From positions 62,001 through 126,000 of the forward strand of contig JAFIFZ010000041.1 in the NCBI GenBank assembly GCA_020831775.1: a DNA stretch of 64,000 nt. Direction: 5' to 3'. Within the stretch, counting starts at the first letter, position 1, and the number at the start of each line of letters is the position of its first letter. This DNA is from Phycisphaerales bacterium (GTDB lineage: Bacteria; Planctomycetota; Phycisphaerae; Phycisphaerales; UBA1924). Position numbers and translations under genes: made by a program. Below, piece by piece: positions 33,085 through 40,834 of the stretch. The notes beneath the pieces were generated by a model. That model did not search any database, was not told where the DNA came from, and saw only the letters and a program-made list of their open reading frames with translations.

Positions 33085-34593
33085 ATGCGTATGCAGCGAT
33101 TCGGAGCTGTCTGTGCCGCGGGCGTCGTCGCCGCGGCGGGCCTTGCACAGGGCCAGGTCGAAGTCATCTATGCGGGCGACCCCGAGAGCGGGAAGGCTGC
33201 GGTCCCGGATCGCCCCGACCTTGTCTTCCGTGCGCCGCTGGCCAGCTTCCAGCGGCTCGCGGGCTCTTCGAACGGCGCGAATTGGGCGTTTAAGGCCTTC
33301 GCCGACAAGACCGACGGCTCGGAAACCGGTATTGACATCCTCGTGACCGGCTCGGGCGTCAACGGACAGACCTTCATCGCCGAAGACGACAGCGCCGACT
33401 TCCTCCCCAACTTCACCGGCTGGGACTTCTTCGACTCCGACATCGGCGTCGCCAACGACGGACGCGTCTACTTCGGCTATCGCGCCCAAGGCGGCACCGT
33501 CACCAACGCCAACAACGAGGGCCTCGCGGTCTACAACCCCACGACCAACGAGTTCACCGACCTCGTCAACGGCGCCGACATCGCGCCCGGCGCGATGATC
33601 TCCAGCGGCAACGGGAACTTCGGCAACAGCCTCCGCGTCACCGCCGTCACCGGCAACGACAACGCGATCGTTTATGCCGGCAACCTGAGCGTCGGCTTCA
33701 ACCTCAACCGCGGCGTCTGGCTCGGGTTCCCCCTCTCCAGCCAGCCGATCCTCCAGATCGGGACCGAAGTCGGGCCCAACGACTTCCTCCGCACGATCAG
33801 AGCTATCGGCAACTCCTCCGCCCTCTCGGCGGACGGAACAGCCTGGGCGCACCTCGGAGCGATCCGCTTCGGCGAACACCCGGGCGACCCGGCCTTCCAG
33901 CCCCGCGATGTTGTCTATGTCACCGGGAACATCGAGATCGAAGCCGGCGACCTCATCGGCGGGCAGCCCGTCGATGCGCTCAACGCGGTGTCCATGTCAG
34001 ATAACGGCACATGGTTCGTCATCGGGCGCTTCGAGAACGGCGACTCTTTCGCCAGCCAGGGCACGAATCTGATCCTCCGCTCCGGCGACACCGTCCCCGG
34101 CGGCGCGACAGGCGAGGTCGTCGACACCATCAGCGTCATCAAGGGCTACGACAACGGCGATCGTCTCTGGATCCTCAACACCACCGGGCCCGATGGCGAC
34201 TCCCGGGTCGTCGTCCTCAACGACACCGTCCTCGCACGCCAGGGCGACCCCGTCGACCTCAACGGCAACGGACAGTTCGACAACGACACATTCATCCGTG
34301 CCTTTAACACCAACAATCTCTTCCTCGGCGCCGACGACTTTGTCTACGCCATCATCAACATCGAGGCCGGCGACGGATCCAACCGCGGCAACGCCTTCGT
34401 CAGAATGGCCACCGATCCCGCCCCGACCTGCCCCGCCGACCTCAACGGCGACGGCGTCGTCGATGCAGACGACTTCTTCCTCTTCCTTCAGCTCTTCGCC
34501 GACGGCGATCCACGCGCCGACATCAACAACGACGGCGTGATCGACGCCGACGACTTCTTCGAGTACCTCAACCTCTTCGCCCAGGGCTGCTAA
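33085..34593 (+). CDS. Secreted protein of unknown function with GC-type dockerin
   Basis: A 502-aa exported protein. The signal peptide is MRMQRFGAVCAAGVVAAAGL and cuts near AQGQ. The body (30-440) is an all-beta, Asn/Gly/Asp-rich repeat region in which phrases such as DSDIGVANDGRVYFG, ALSADGTAWAHLG and AVSMSDNGTWFVIGRF recur about every 50-60 residues, suggesting a beta-propeller. I do not recognise the family. The C-terminus carries CPADLNGDGVVDADDFF and DINNDGVIDADDFF, ending FAQGC. ATG 33085 is preferred to ATG 33070 because AGAGGA lies 6 nt before it. It sits in tandem with the other dockerin-bearing genes but is separately transcribed. Confidence 0.85.
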   Translation: MRMQRFGAVCAAGVVAAAGLAQGQVEVIYAGDPESGKAAVPDRPDLVFRAPLASFQRLAGSSNGANWAFKAFADKTDGSETGIDILVTGSGVNGQTFIAEDDSADFLPNFTGWDFFDSDIGVANDGRVYFGYRAQGGTVTNANNEGLAVYNPTTNEFTDLVNGADIAPGAMISSGNGNFGNSLRVTAVTGNDNAIVYAGNLSVGFNLNRGVWLGFPLSSQPILQIGTEVGPNDFLRTIRAIGNSSALSADGTAWAHLGAIRFGEHPGDPAFQPRDVVYVTGNIEIEAGDLIGGQPVDALNAVSMSDNGTWFVIGRFENGDSFASQGTNLILRSGDTVPGGATGEVVDTISVIKGYDNGDRLWILNTTGPDGDSRVVVLNDTVLARQGDPVDLNGNGQFDNDTFIRAFNTNNLFLGADDFVYAIINIEAGDGSNRGNAFVRMATDPAPTCPADLNGDGVVDADDFFLFLQLFADGDPRADINNDGVIDADDFFEYLNLFAQGC

Positions 34594-34629
34594 AGCCCCG
34601 CGTCGCCCGACAACACGGTCCACCAACCG

Positions 34630-34660
34630 ACGCCCCGGTCTTCAACGCCGGGGCGTCTTT
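34630..34660 (+). terminator. Terminator after the dockerin-bearing protein gene
   Basis: ACGCCCCGG and CCGGGGCGT form a 9-bp stem (34630-34638, 34648-34656), followed by CTTT. Confidence 0.8.
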
Positions 34661-34680
34661 CTGCGCCGCCCGCCTTCCGC

Positions 34681-34686
34681 TACGCT
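34681..34686 (+). promoter_or_regulatory. Candidate -10 box of a leaderless promoter (decarboxylase)
   Basis: TACGCT followed by 6 nt (CTTGCC) and ATG 34693. A weak TTTCTG lies 17 bp upstream, inside the T-tract of the preceding terminator. Confidence 0.4.
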
Positions 34687-34692
34687 CTTGCC

Positions 34693-36219
34693 ATGATCGA
34701 CCCACCTCCGCCGCCCGGGCACATGACCCCAGACGAGTTCCGCAAGCGCGGCGCCCAGCTCATCGAGTACATCGCCCGCTACATGGAGACCGTCGAAGAC
34801 CGCCCGGTGCTCTCGAAGGCGGACCCCGGCGACACCGCCGCGATGCTCCCCGAGCACCCGCCATCAGAGCCCGGGGGCGACTCCGAGTGGGACCGCATCT
34901 TCGAAGACCTCGAACGCATCGTCCAGCCTGGTGTCACCCACTGGCAGCACCCCGGCTTCTTCGGCTACTTCCCCGCCAACGCCTCGGGCCCCGCGATCCT
35001 CGGCGAACTGCTCTCGGCGGGGCTCGGCGTCCAGGGCATGCTCTGGCGCACAAGCCCCGCCTGCACCGAGATCGAAACACGCATGCTCGACTGGATGGCC
35101 GAGGCCTGCGAACTCCCCGCCGACTTCCGCTCGACCAGCGACAACGGCGGCGGCGTCATCCAGGGCACCGCCAGCGAGTCCACCCTCATCGCCCTCGTCG
35201 CCGCACGACGGCGCGTCCAGCGCCTCGGGCTGGAGGGCGAACCAGTCGTCTACGCCTCGACGCAGGCGCACTCGTCGGTGATCAAGGCCGCGATGATCGC
35301 CGGGATCGCCCGGGGCCAGCGCGACAACGAGCGCGTCCGCCTCATCGAGACCGACGACACCCACGCGATGCGGGCCGATGTGCTGGCCGTCGCCATCGAA
35401 CGCGACATCAAGGCGGGCAGGGCTCCGGTCTTTGTCTGCTCGACCGTCGGCTCGACAGCGTCCACCGCCGTCGATCCGCTGGGCGAGATCGCTCGGGCCG
35501 CAAGGGCCGTCGGCTTCAAGGGCTGGCTGCACGCCGACGGCGCCCACTCGGGGGCCGCGGCTGTCTGCCCCGAGCACCGCTGGATGCTCTCTGGGCTCGA
35601 CCTCTACGACTCCTACTGCTTCAACCCGCACAAGCAGCTCCTGACCAACTTCGACTGCGACCTCTTCTGGACCAGCGACCGCTCGACCCTCGTCGACGCG
35701 CTGAGCATCCTCCCCGAGTACCTGCGCAACGCCGAGACCGAGTCCGGCCGCGTGATCGACTACCGCGACTGGCAGATCCCCCTGGGGCGACGGTTCAGAG
35801 CGCTGAAGCTCTGGTTCGTCGTCCGCCATTACGGGATCGAGGGCCTGCGAGCCCACATCCGCCACGCGACCGCCCTGGCCTCGGCCCTGGAGGCGAGGAT
35901 CGCCGAGGATGCTCGCCTGGAACTCTGCGCCCCGCGCCCGTTCAACCTCGTCTGCTTCCGCCCCCGCCCCCGCCCCCTCCCCGGCGAGAGCTTCGCCGAC
36001 ACCGACGCCCGCACCGCCCTGCTGCTCGAACGCCTGAATGCAACAGGCGAGGTCTTCCTCACCCACGCCGCACTCCCCGCAGGCGGGGGCGAGCCCGACC
36101 GCATCGTGATCCGCGCCGCCATCGGCGGGACCGCCACACGCATCGAGCATGTCACGAGGCTCTGGGAATTGATCGACGCCGAGACCGACAGGCTCGGCGA
36201 TGGCCGGGCCCGGGCGTGA
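34693..36219 (+). CDS. PLP-dependent aromatic-L-amino-acid-type decarboxylase
   Basis: A 508-aa group II decarboxylase (DDC family), cytoplasmic. Family signatures in order: HPGFFGYFPANASGPAILGE, MLWRTSPACTEIE, GVIQGTASESTLIAL, AHSSVIKAAM, the PLP-pyridine Asp in WLHADGAHSGAAAVCPEHRW, and the Schiff-base Lys314 in FNPHKQLLTNFDC. The HVDAAYAG segment of classical DDC reads HADGAHSG, a change next to the PLP-binding Asp. The C-terminal YRDWQIPLGRRFRALKLW is typical. It converts an aromatic amino acid (Trp, Tyr, Phe or DOPA type) to its amine; the exact substrate is not visible. A TACGCT box ends 6 nt before the ATG and there is no ribosome site, suggesting a leaderless mRNA. Confidence 0.92.
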   Translation: MIDPPPPPGHMTPDEFRKRGAQLIEYIARYMETVEDRPVLSKADPGDTAAMLPEHPPSEPGGDSEWDRIFEDLERIVQPGVTHWQHPGFFGYFPANASGPAILGELLSAGLGVQGMLWRTSPACTEIETRMLDWMAEACELPADFRSTSDNGGGVIQGTASESTLIALVAARRRVQRLGLEGEPVVYASTQAHSSVIKAAMIAGIARGQRDNERVRLIETDDTHAMRADVLAVAIERDIKAGRAPVFVCSTVGSTASTAVDPLGEIARAARAVGFKGWLHADGAHSGAAAVCPEHRWMLSGLDLYDSYCFNPHKQLLTNFDCDLFWTSDRSTLVDALSILPEYLRNAETESGRVIDYRDWQIPLGRRFRALKLWFVVRHYGIEGLRAHIRHATALASALEARIAEDARLELCAPRPFNLVCFRPRPRPLPGESFADTDARTALLLERLNATGEVFLTHAALPAGGGEPDRIVIRAAIGGTATRIEHVTRLWELIDAETDRLGDGRARA

Positions 36220-36244
36220 CAGCCGATCCCCGTTCGGCTAGCCT
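36216..36244 (+). promoter_or_regulatory. Promoter of the lipoprotein gene, overlapping the upstream stop codon
   Basis: GTGACA (36216-36221), 17 bp, TAGCCT (36239-36244). The -35 contains the decarboxylase stop codon. GTG start codons follow 4 and 7 nt after the -10 box, as in a leaderless gene. Confidence 0.5.
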
Positions 36245-36248
36245 CCGC

Positions 36249-36908
36249 GTGGTGAAGACCTTTCCCCCCAGATTCACGGCTCTCCTCGCGCTCCTCCTCG
36301 CCGTCGGCCTCCTACCAGGCTGCTCGATGCGGGGCGCAGCCCCCTCGCCCGAAATCGGCGTCGCCCCCGGGCGCTACGCCGAGGCCTTCGAGGCCGCACG
36401 CGAGGCGCTGATCGAGGCCCGCTTCGAGCTCGAACGCGTGGACGCCGCGGCGGGCGTCATCACCACCCGCCCGAAGCAGTCCGCCGGCGCGTTCACCTTC
36501 TGGGACACCGAGCAGTCCACCCCCGCCCAGCAACTGGAAGACACGCTCCACCCCCAGCGCCGCCTCGTCCGCGTCAGCTTCCTCCCCCCAGAGCCACCCG
36601 ACGACGAACGCATCGAGTCGCAGGCCATGGCTCCCACCCACATGCCCGACCTCCGGGGCCATGAGGACGGGCTCCGCCTGTCCGTCGAGGTCGTCATCGA
36701 GCGGCGGAACCGCCCCAACCGGCGCATCGAGACCGAGTCGATCCGGCGCAGCAGCTCCTTCGTCGACACCGGGCTCTACCCAAGGCGGATGACGCCCGAG
36801 TACTGGGTCGCGGTGCGCCGAGACACCAACCTCGCCCGACGCATCGCCGGCAGGATCCAGGAACGCCTGGGCGACGCCCCGCAAGCCCCCGCCGAACCCG
36901 CTTCCTGA
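36249..36908 (+). CDS. Lipoprotein of unknown function
   Basis: A 219-aa predicted lipoprotein. The signal ends with LLAVGLLPGC, placing the lipidated Cys at residue 25. The mature part has an alpha-beta segment (YAEAFEAAREALIEARFELE) that resembles small envelope domains reading variable, sporadic folds, followed by ERVDAAAGVITTRPKQSAG and a region with two basic strands (EVVIERRNRPNRRIETES). I do not recognise the family. The start is one of two adjacent GTG codons (36249 or 36252); there is no ribosome site, but a GTGACA/TAGCCT promoter lies immediately upstream. It starts 30 nt after the decarboxylase and ends at a bidirectional terminator. Confidence 0.7.
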   Translation: MVKTFPPRFTALLALLLAVGLLPGCSMRGAAPSPEIGVAPGRYAEAFEAAREALIEARFELERVDAAAGVITTRPKQSAGAFTFWDTEQSTPAQQLEDTLHPQRRLVRVSFLPPEPPDDERIESQAMAPTHMPDLRGHEDGLRLSVEVVIERRNRPNRRIETESIRRSSSFVDTGLYPRRMTPEYWVAVRRDTNLARRIAGRIQERLGDAPQAPAEPAS

Positions 36909-36933
36909 CCCTTTCCGCACCGGCGCAAGAAAA

Positions 36934-36959
36934 ACGGCCCGCCGAGGATGGCGGGCCGT
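36934..36959. terminator. Bidirectional terminator
   Basis: ACGGCCCGCC and GGCGGGCCGT form a 10-bp stem with loop GAGGAT. A run of A precedes it (T-tract for the minus strand), and TCTGTGTTT follows on the plus strand. Confidence 0.88.
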
Positions 36960-36985
36960 CTGTGTTTGACTGGATCGGTTCCGGT

Positions 36986-37915
36986 TCAGACCGCGTCGCG
37001 GTTCATCGCCCGGGCGACTTCCTTCTCGTTCAGCGCCGCCTCGGTCCCCGTCAGACGCAGCGTCTGGTTCGCGAACGGCTTGGGCGCGATCTCGATCGCG
37101 TCGGCGCCGCGATGGCGGATCCGCGTCCCACGCGGGAGGTGGCCGAGCGCACGGGCGATCAGCTCGCCGCGGCTGGACGCGTTCAGCTTCCGGTGCAGGT
37201 TCTTGACATGGTCGTGCACCGTGTGCGGGCTGCGACCCAGCGAATCGGCGATCTGACGCACGCTCTTGCCGAGCGAGAGCTGGTCGAGCACCTGCTGCTC
37301 ACGCTCGGTCAGCCAGTTGCTCGTCCCGGTCGAGACCGGGCCGACAGCCAGCAGCGTCCGGCGAACGAGCAGCGGCAGCGTCGCGCCGAGCTGCTGCACA
37401 TGGTGATCGTGCACCAGGCTCCGCGTCGGGGCGATCAGCGTCATCAGCACGCGGCCCTTCTCGGCCTCGCCGAGCTTGCCGACGCCGACGAGCAATCCGC
37501 CGACCTGCAGGTCGCCCATCACCTTGCCCAGGGGGCCCAGGCGCCAGTCGCGCCCGCCGAGCAGGCGCTCGGCCGGGCCGATCAGCGGCGACTGACCGAG
37601 CTGGTCCAGATCCGGCGCAAAGCCCAGAGCAACCAGCCTGTCGGCCCGCGCCCTGATGCCCGCCAAGTCCGCGGACTCGACCTGATCGGAGTGGCTGGCG
37701 ACGCCAACCGCTTCGATGGTGTCGATCACGCCGCCACCATCGATCGAGCAGATGATGGTCACCGCGATCGACGCATTGCCGATAGACGCCATCGCCTCAG
37801 AGGCAAGATCCGCCCAATCGAGCGTCGCCACCGCCGGAAGCCCGCAGAGCGCCTCCGTCAATAGCGAGGTGCGCTCGAGCGTGCGCTGAAGTTCACGACC
37901 GGACTCGATGGACAT
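36986..37915 (-). CDS. LuxR-type HTH transcriptional regulator
   Basis: A 309-aa DNA-binding regulator. The N-terminal 195 residues may form a sensor fold (SIAVTIICSIDGGGVIDTIEAV, then a region of mixed strands) with no recognised ligand motif. The C-terminal helix-turn-helix, about residues 200-257, is textbook LuxR/GerE: LTEREQQVLDQLSLGKSVRQ, then IADSLGRSPHTVHDHVKNLH. A 50-residue tail follows, longer than usual. ATG 37915 is chosen because GGAGG lies 9 nt upstream; a TTG two codons earlier would be too close to it. It is divergent from the UDP-galactopyranose mutase gene, with a 379-bp repeat-rich region between, making that gene a candidate target. Confidence 0.85.
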   Translation of the reverse strand: MSIESGRELQRTLERTSLLTEALCGLPAVATLDWADLASEAMASIGNASIAVTIICSIDGGGVIDTIEAVGVASHSDQVESADLAGIRARADRLVALGFAPDLDQLGQSPLIGPAERLLGGRDWRLGPLGKVMGDLQVGGLLVGVGKLGEAEKGRVLMTLIAPTRSLVHDHHVQQLGATLPLLVRRTLLAVGPVSTGTSNWLTEREQQVLDQLSLGKSVRQIADSLGRSPHTVHDHVKNLHRKLNASSRGELIARALGHLPRGTRIRHRGADAIEIAPKPFANQTLRLTGTEAALNEKEVARAMNRDAV

Positions 37916-38294
37916 GTGCAAGGCCCTCCAGATCAGAAGATCTACTCACGAGTGTTCCCGCCCCCAGCGGGCCCGCGGGACCACCAGATCCCGCGATGAA
38001 AAAATCGAATTCTTCCGTCGGCTTCGGTGTACGAAACACCCTACAAGACTACCGGATCAGGGCGTTCACCTGCCACTGCAGAGATTATCGTACTTCCTAT
38101 ATCGGGGGCTTGAGCAACCGAGGTGTTTTACCCAGAGAAACCCCTAGAGATACGGAATAGTGCGTGGGCCAACCGCCTAACAGGCCCAGTAGTTCCCCTG
38201 GTTAGGGCTTCGTCCGAGGCCGAGCCACCCCCTCAGCGCCTAAAACTCCTATTGCCGCAGAGGACCCGCAGGGACGAGCCCGCGCGAGACCCAC
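37916..38294. promoter_or_regulatory. Divergent control region between luxR-type and glf genes
   Basis: This 379-bp stretch is less GC-rich than its flanks. It holds CGCGGGA/TCCCGCG (37974-37980, 37989-37995) in the leader of the regulator, GGTGT-ACGAA-ACACC (38026-38040), which looks like a small operator, and TGGGCC/GGCCCA (38165-38170, 38183-38188) on the glf side. No promoter is convincing. No ribosome site of quality precedes ATG 38295. Confidence 0.4.
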
Positions 38295-39848
38295 ATGCAC
38301 CAGAATCCCCCGCCGTCCGCCGAACCGGTGATCCCCGCCGGCACGCAGCCCCGCATCCTGATCCTCGGCGCAGGCCCCACCGGCCTCGGCGCCGCCTACA
38401 GGCTCAAGGAGCTCGGCTACAAGAATTTTGTCGTCGTCGACAGAAACGACAAGGCCGGCGGCCTCGCCCGCTCCTTCACCGATGACCACGGCTTCACCTG
38501 GGACATCGGCGGGCATGTCATGTTCAGCCACTACGACTACTACGACCAGCTCTTCGAGAAGATGATGGGCGACGAGTTCACCCTCAACAACCGCGAGAGC
38601 TGGGTCCGCATGATGGACCGCTGGGTCCCCTACCCCTTCCAGAACAACATCAAGTACCTCCCCCGCGAGGTCGCCTGCGAGTGCCTCATCGGCCTCATCA
38701 GGGCCCAGGCGACCGGCCCCGGGCCCGCCGAGGCCAAGAACTTCGGCGAGTTCATCGACGCCGTCTTCGGCGAGGGCATCGCCAAGTACTTCATGCGTCC
38801 GTACAACTTCAAGGTCTGGGCCCACCCCCCCGAGATGATGAACAAGACCTGGATCGGCGAGCGCGTCGCCGTCCTCGACTACGAGCGCGCCCTCCGAAAC
38901 CTCGTCATGGACACCGACGACTACGGCTGGGGCCCCAACAACCAGTTCAAGTACCCCCTCCGGGGCGGCACCGGCGAGTTCTACAAGCGCATCGGCGACG
39001 CCGTCAGCGAGCACCTCTCCCTCGGACGCGAGCTCGTCGAGATCGACCTCGCCTCCAAGACCGCCCGCTTCGCCGACGGCTCTGAAGAGAAGTACGACCT
39101 GCTGCTCTCGGCGATGCCGATCGATCGGCTCTGCAACGACATCTTGAAAGACCAGGCGCCGGCTCACATCCGCGAGACGGCCGCACGCCTGCTGCACTCG
39201 GGCGGGTACATGGTCGGCGTGGGCATCAAGCGTCCCTGCCCGAGCACCAAGAGCTGGATGTACTTCCCCGAGGACAACTGCCCCTTCTACCGCGTCACCT
39301 ACCTCAGCAACTACTCGCCCAACATGACCCCCGACAAAGAGAAGTTCTACTCGCTCCTCTGCGAGACCAGCCACTCCGACCACAAGCCCGTCGACGAGGC
39401 CAAGGTCATCGAGGACACCATCACAGGCCTGGAAAACGCGGGCCTGCTCGAGCCCGGCGAGCGCGACGACATCGTCACCACCTGGTGCTACCACGCCGAC
39501 TACAGCTACCCCACGCCCAGCGTCGAGCGCGACGAGATCCTCGCAGAGGTCATCCCCTGGCTGGAGCAGCACGGCATCTACAGCCGCGGTCGCTTCGGCA
39601 TGTGGAAGTACGAGGTCTCCAACACCGACCACACCCTCATGCAGGGCGTCGAGTTGGTCAACCGCTGGCTCAAGGGCGAGCCCGAGACCACCATCGGCAT
39701 CGTGTACCAGTCCACCGAGGACGGGCGCAAGGCCGCGACCCACGAGCGCTCATCGGTCGCGGGCTCGGGCGAGAAACGCCTCAAGCCGGTCGTCGTGTCT
39801 GGCTCGGGCGAAGCCGCGGGCGCTCGGCGGTCGCCAAAGACCGACTGA
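38295..39848 (+). CDS. glf: UDP-galactopyranose mutase, eukaryotic-type
   Basis: A 517-aa flavoenzyme predicted to interconvert UDP-galactopyranose and UDP-galactofuranose. The FAD-binding motif is RILILGAGPTGLGAAYRL (GAGPTG at 25-30). The remaining signatures follow those I recall for fungal/trypanosomatid mutases rather than the roughly 390-aa bacterial Glf: GGHVMFSHYDYYD, WVPYPFQNNIKYLP, FMRPYNFKVWA, GPNNQFKYPLRGGTGEFY, MYFPEDNCPFYR, SNYSPNM, YPTPSVERDEIL and SRGRFGMWKYEV with NTDHTLMQGVE. Annotation pipelines may call it a protoporphyrinogen-oxidase-like or amine oxidoreductase. It has no signal peptide. It is followed after 22 nt by the CpcT/CpeT-family lipoprotein gene. A GT2 enzyme able to use UDP-galactofuranose is encoded at 10.4 kb. 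Confidence 0.85.
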   Translation: MHQNPPPSAEPVIPAGTQPRILILGAGPTGLGAAYRLKELGYKNFVVVDRNDKAGGLARSFTDDHGFTWDIGGHVMFSHYDYYDQLFEKMMGDEFTLNNRESWVRMMDRWVPYPFQNNIKYLPREVACECLIGLIRAQATGPGPAEAKNFGEFIDAVFGEGIAKYFMRPYNFKVWAHPPEMMNKTWIGERVAVLDYERALRNLVMDTDDYGWGPNNQFKYPLRGGTGEFYKRIGDAVSEHLSLGRELVEIDLASKTARFADGSEEKYDLLLSAMPIDRLCNDILKDQAPAHIRETAARLLHSGGYMVGVGIKRPCPSTKSWMYFPEDNCPFYRVTYLSNYSPNMTPDKEKFYSLLCETSHSDHKPVDEAKVIEDTITGLENAGLLEPGERDDIVTTWCYHADYSYPTPSVERDEILAEVIPWLEQHGIYSRGRFGMWKYEVSNTDHTLMQGVELVNRWLKGEPETTIGIVYQSTEDGRKAATHERSSVAGSGEKRLKPVVVSGSGEAAGARRSPKTD

Positions 39849-39870
39849 CCACCAACAGAGGAGCCGAAGC

Positions 39871-40554
39871 ATGCCCCGCCCACGCCCGCTTTCCCGCCTG
39901 TTCGCCGGCGCCCTGCTGCTGGCTGCCCCCGCCATCGCCCTCAACGGCTGCGCCTCGGACCTCCACACGGAAGGAGAAATCCATCCAACTCCCCATTTCG
40001 TGGCCAGGGCCGAGCCACTCGCCGGCTGGATGACCGGCTCGTTCTCCAACGAGGCCCAGGCGGCAGAAGCCCCCGACCGCTTCGCGAAGGTCCAGATGCA
40101 CATCGTGCGGATCTGGCCCGAGCGCAACGACGGCGTCTGGATGTACATCGAGCAGGCGCTCGCCGCCGAGCCCCAGAGCCCCTACCGCCAACGGATCTAC
40201 CGCCTGACGCCGGCCGAGGAAAGCGTGTTTGAGCTGGACACCTTCCAGCTCCCCGAACGCGCCCGTTTCGTCGGCGCCTGGCGGAAAGACGAGCCCTTGG
40301 CCGACCTCGACCCCGACCGTGTCGACCGGCTCGACGGATGCACCGTCGTGATCCACGCCGACGGAGCGGACAGCTTCCGGGGCTCGACGATCGGCCGGGG
40401 CTGCTCCAGCCAGTTATCGGGCGCCAGCTACGCCACCAGCCACATCCGCATCTCTCCCAGCCGCATCGAATCCTGGGACCGCGGCTTCAACGCTCGGGGC
40501 GAGCAGGTCTGGGGCGCCGTCGACAGCGGGTACATTTTCGACCGCGTCGATTGA
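39871..40554 (+). CDS. CpcT/CpeT-family (T-type chromophore lyase fold) lipoprotein
   Basis: A 227-aa protein. The signal ends AIALNGC, with a probable lipidated Cys27, so it is placed in the periplasm. The mature part follows the CpcT/CpeT family: LAGWMTGSFSNEAQAAE, then MYIEQALAAEPQSPYRQRIY, then LDGCTVVIHADGADSFRGST, GRGCSSQLSGASYATSHI and SWDRGFNARGEQVWG. In cyanobacteria this fold attaches bilins to phycobiliprotein Cys155; non-photosynthetic bacteria carry homologues of unknown function. It is cotranscribed with the UDP-galactopyranose mutase (22-nt gap, GAGGAG ribosome site). Lyase activity in this organism is not supported by any visible phycobiliprotein; the fold may serve another ligand. 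Confidence 0.82.
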   Translation: MPRPRPLSRLFAGALLLAAPAIALNGCASDLHTEGEIHPTPHFVARAEPLAGWMTGSFSNEAQAAEAPDRFAKVQMHIVRIWPERNDGVWMYIEQALAAEPQSPYRQRIYRLTPAEESVFELDTFQLPERARFVGAWRKDEPLADLDPDRVDRLDGCTVVIHADGADSFRGSTIGRGCSSQLSGASYATSHIRISPSRIESWDRGFNARGEQVWGAVDSGYIFDRVD

Positions 40555-40793
40555 GCCGCCAGGCCCATTCCGGACGCCTGCGGTGACAACCTGGGGAAAC
40601 TTTGTCGTTTGCGGACGAGGGATCGTTTCGCGCGGATCTGCGGGTTGTGCGGATTTCTCGGATCTTCCCGCCGACTGGCTGGTGATCCGGCGAAACCGGT
40701 GCACACTTGGGAGGAAACGCGGCGGCGTGGGGCCGCAGAATGGTGTTTGCCCTGATCGGCCCTGAGGCCTGATGGGCCCTGACGGAAGGTGTG

Positions 40794-40827
40794 GTCCTGT
40801 AGGACACTGCCGCAGTTGTGGCTGCGG
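40794..40827 (+). promoter_or_regulatory. Two inverted repeats upstream of a hypothetical gene
   Basis: GTCCT-GT-AGGAC (40794-40805) is operator-like. CCGCAG-TTGTGG-CTGCGG (40810-40827) can form a hairpin ending 8 nt before ATG 40835, where it would affect translation. Upstream, 40555-40793 shows nothing else I can assign. Confidence 0.35.
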
Positions 40828-40834
40828 ACTCACA

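Noticed and set aside
22416-40554. Heme oxygenase plus CpcT/CpeT protein as a phycobilisome pathway
   Set aside because: No bilin reductase, phycobiliprotein or linker gene is present and the genes are 17 kb apart; only a loose bilin link can be proposed.
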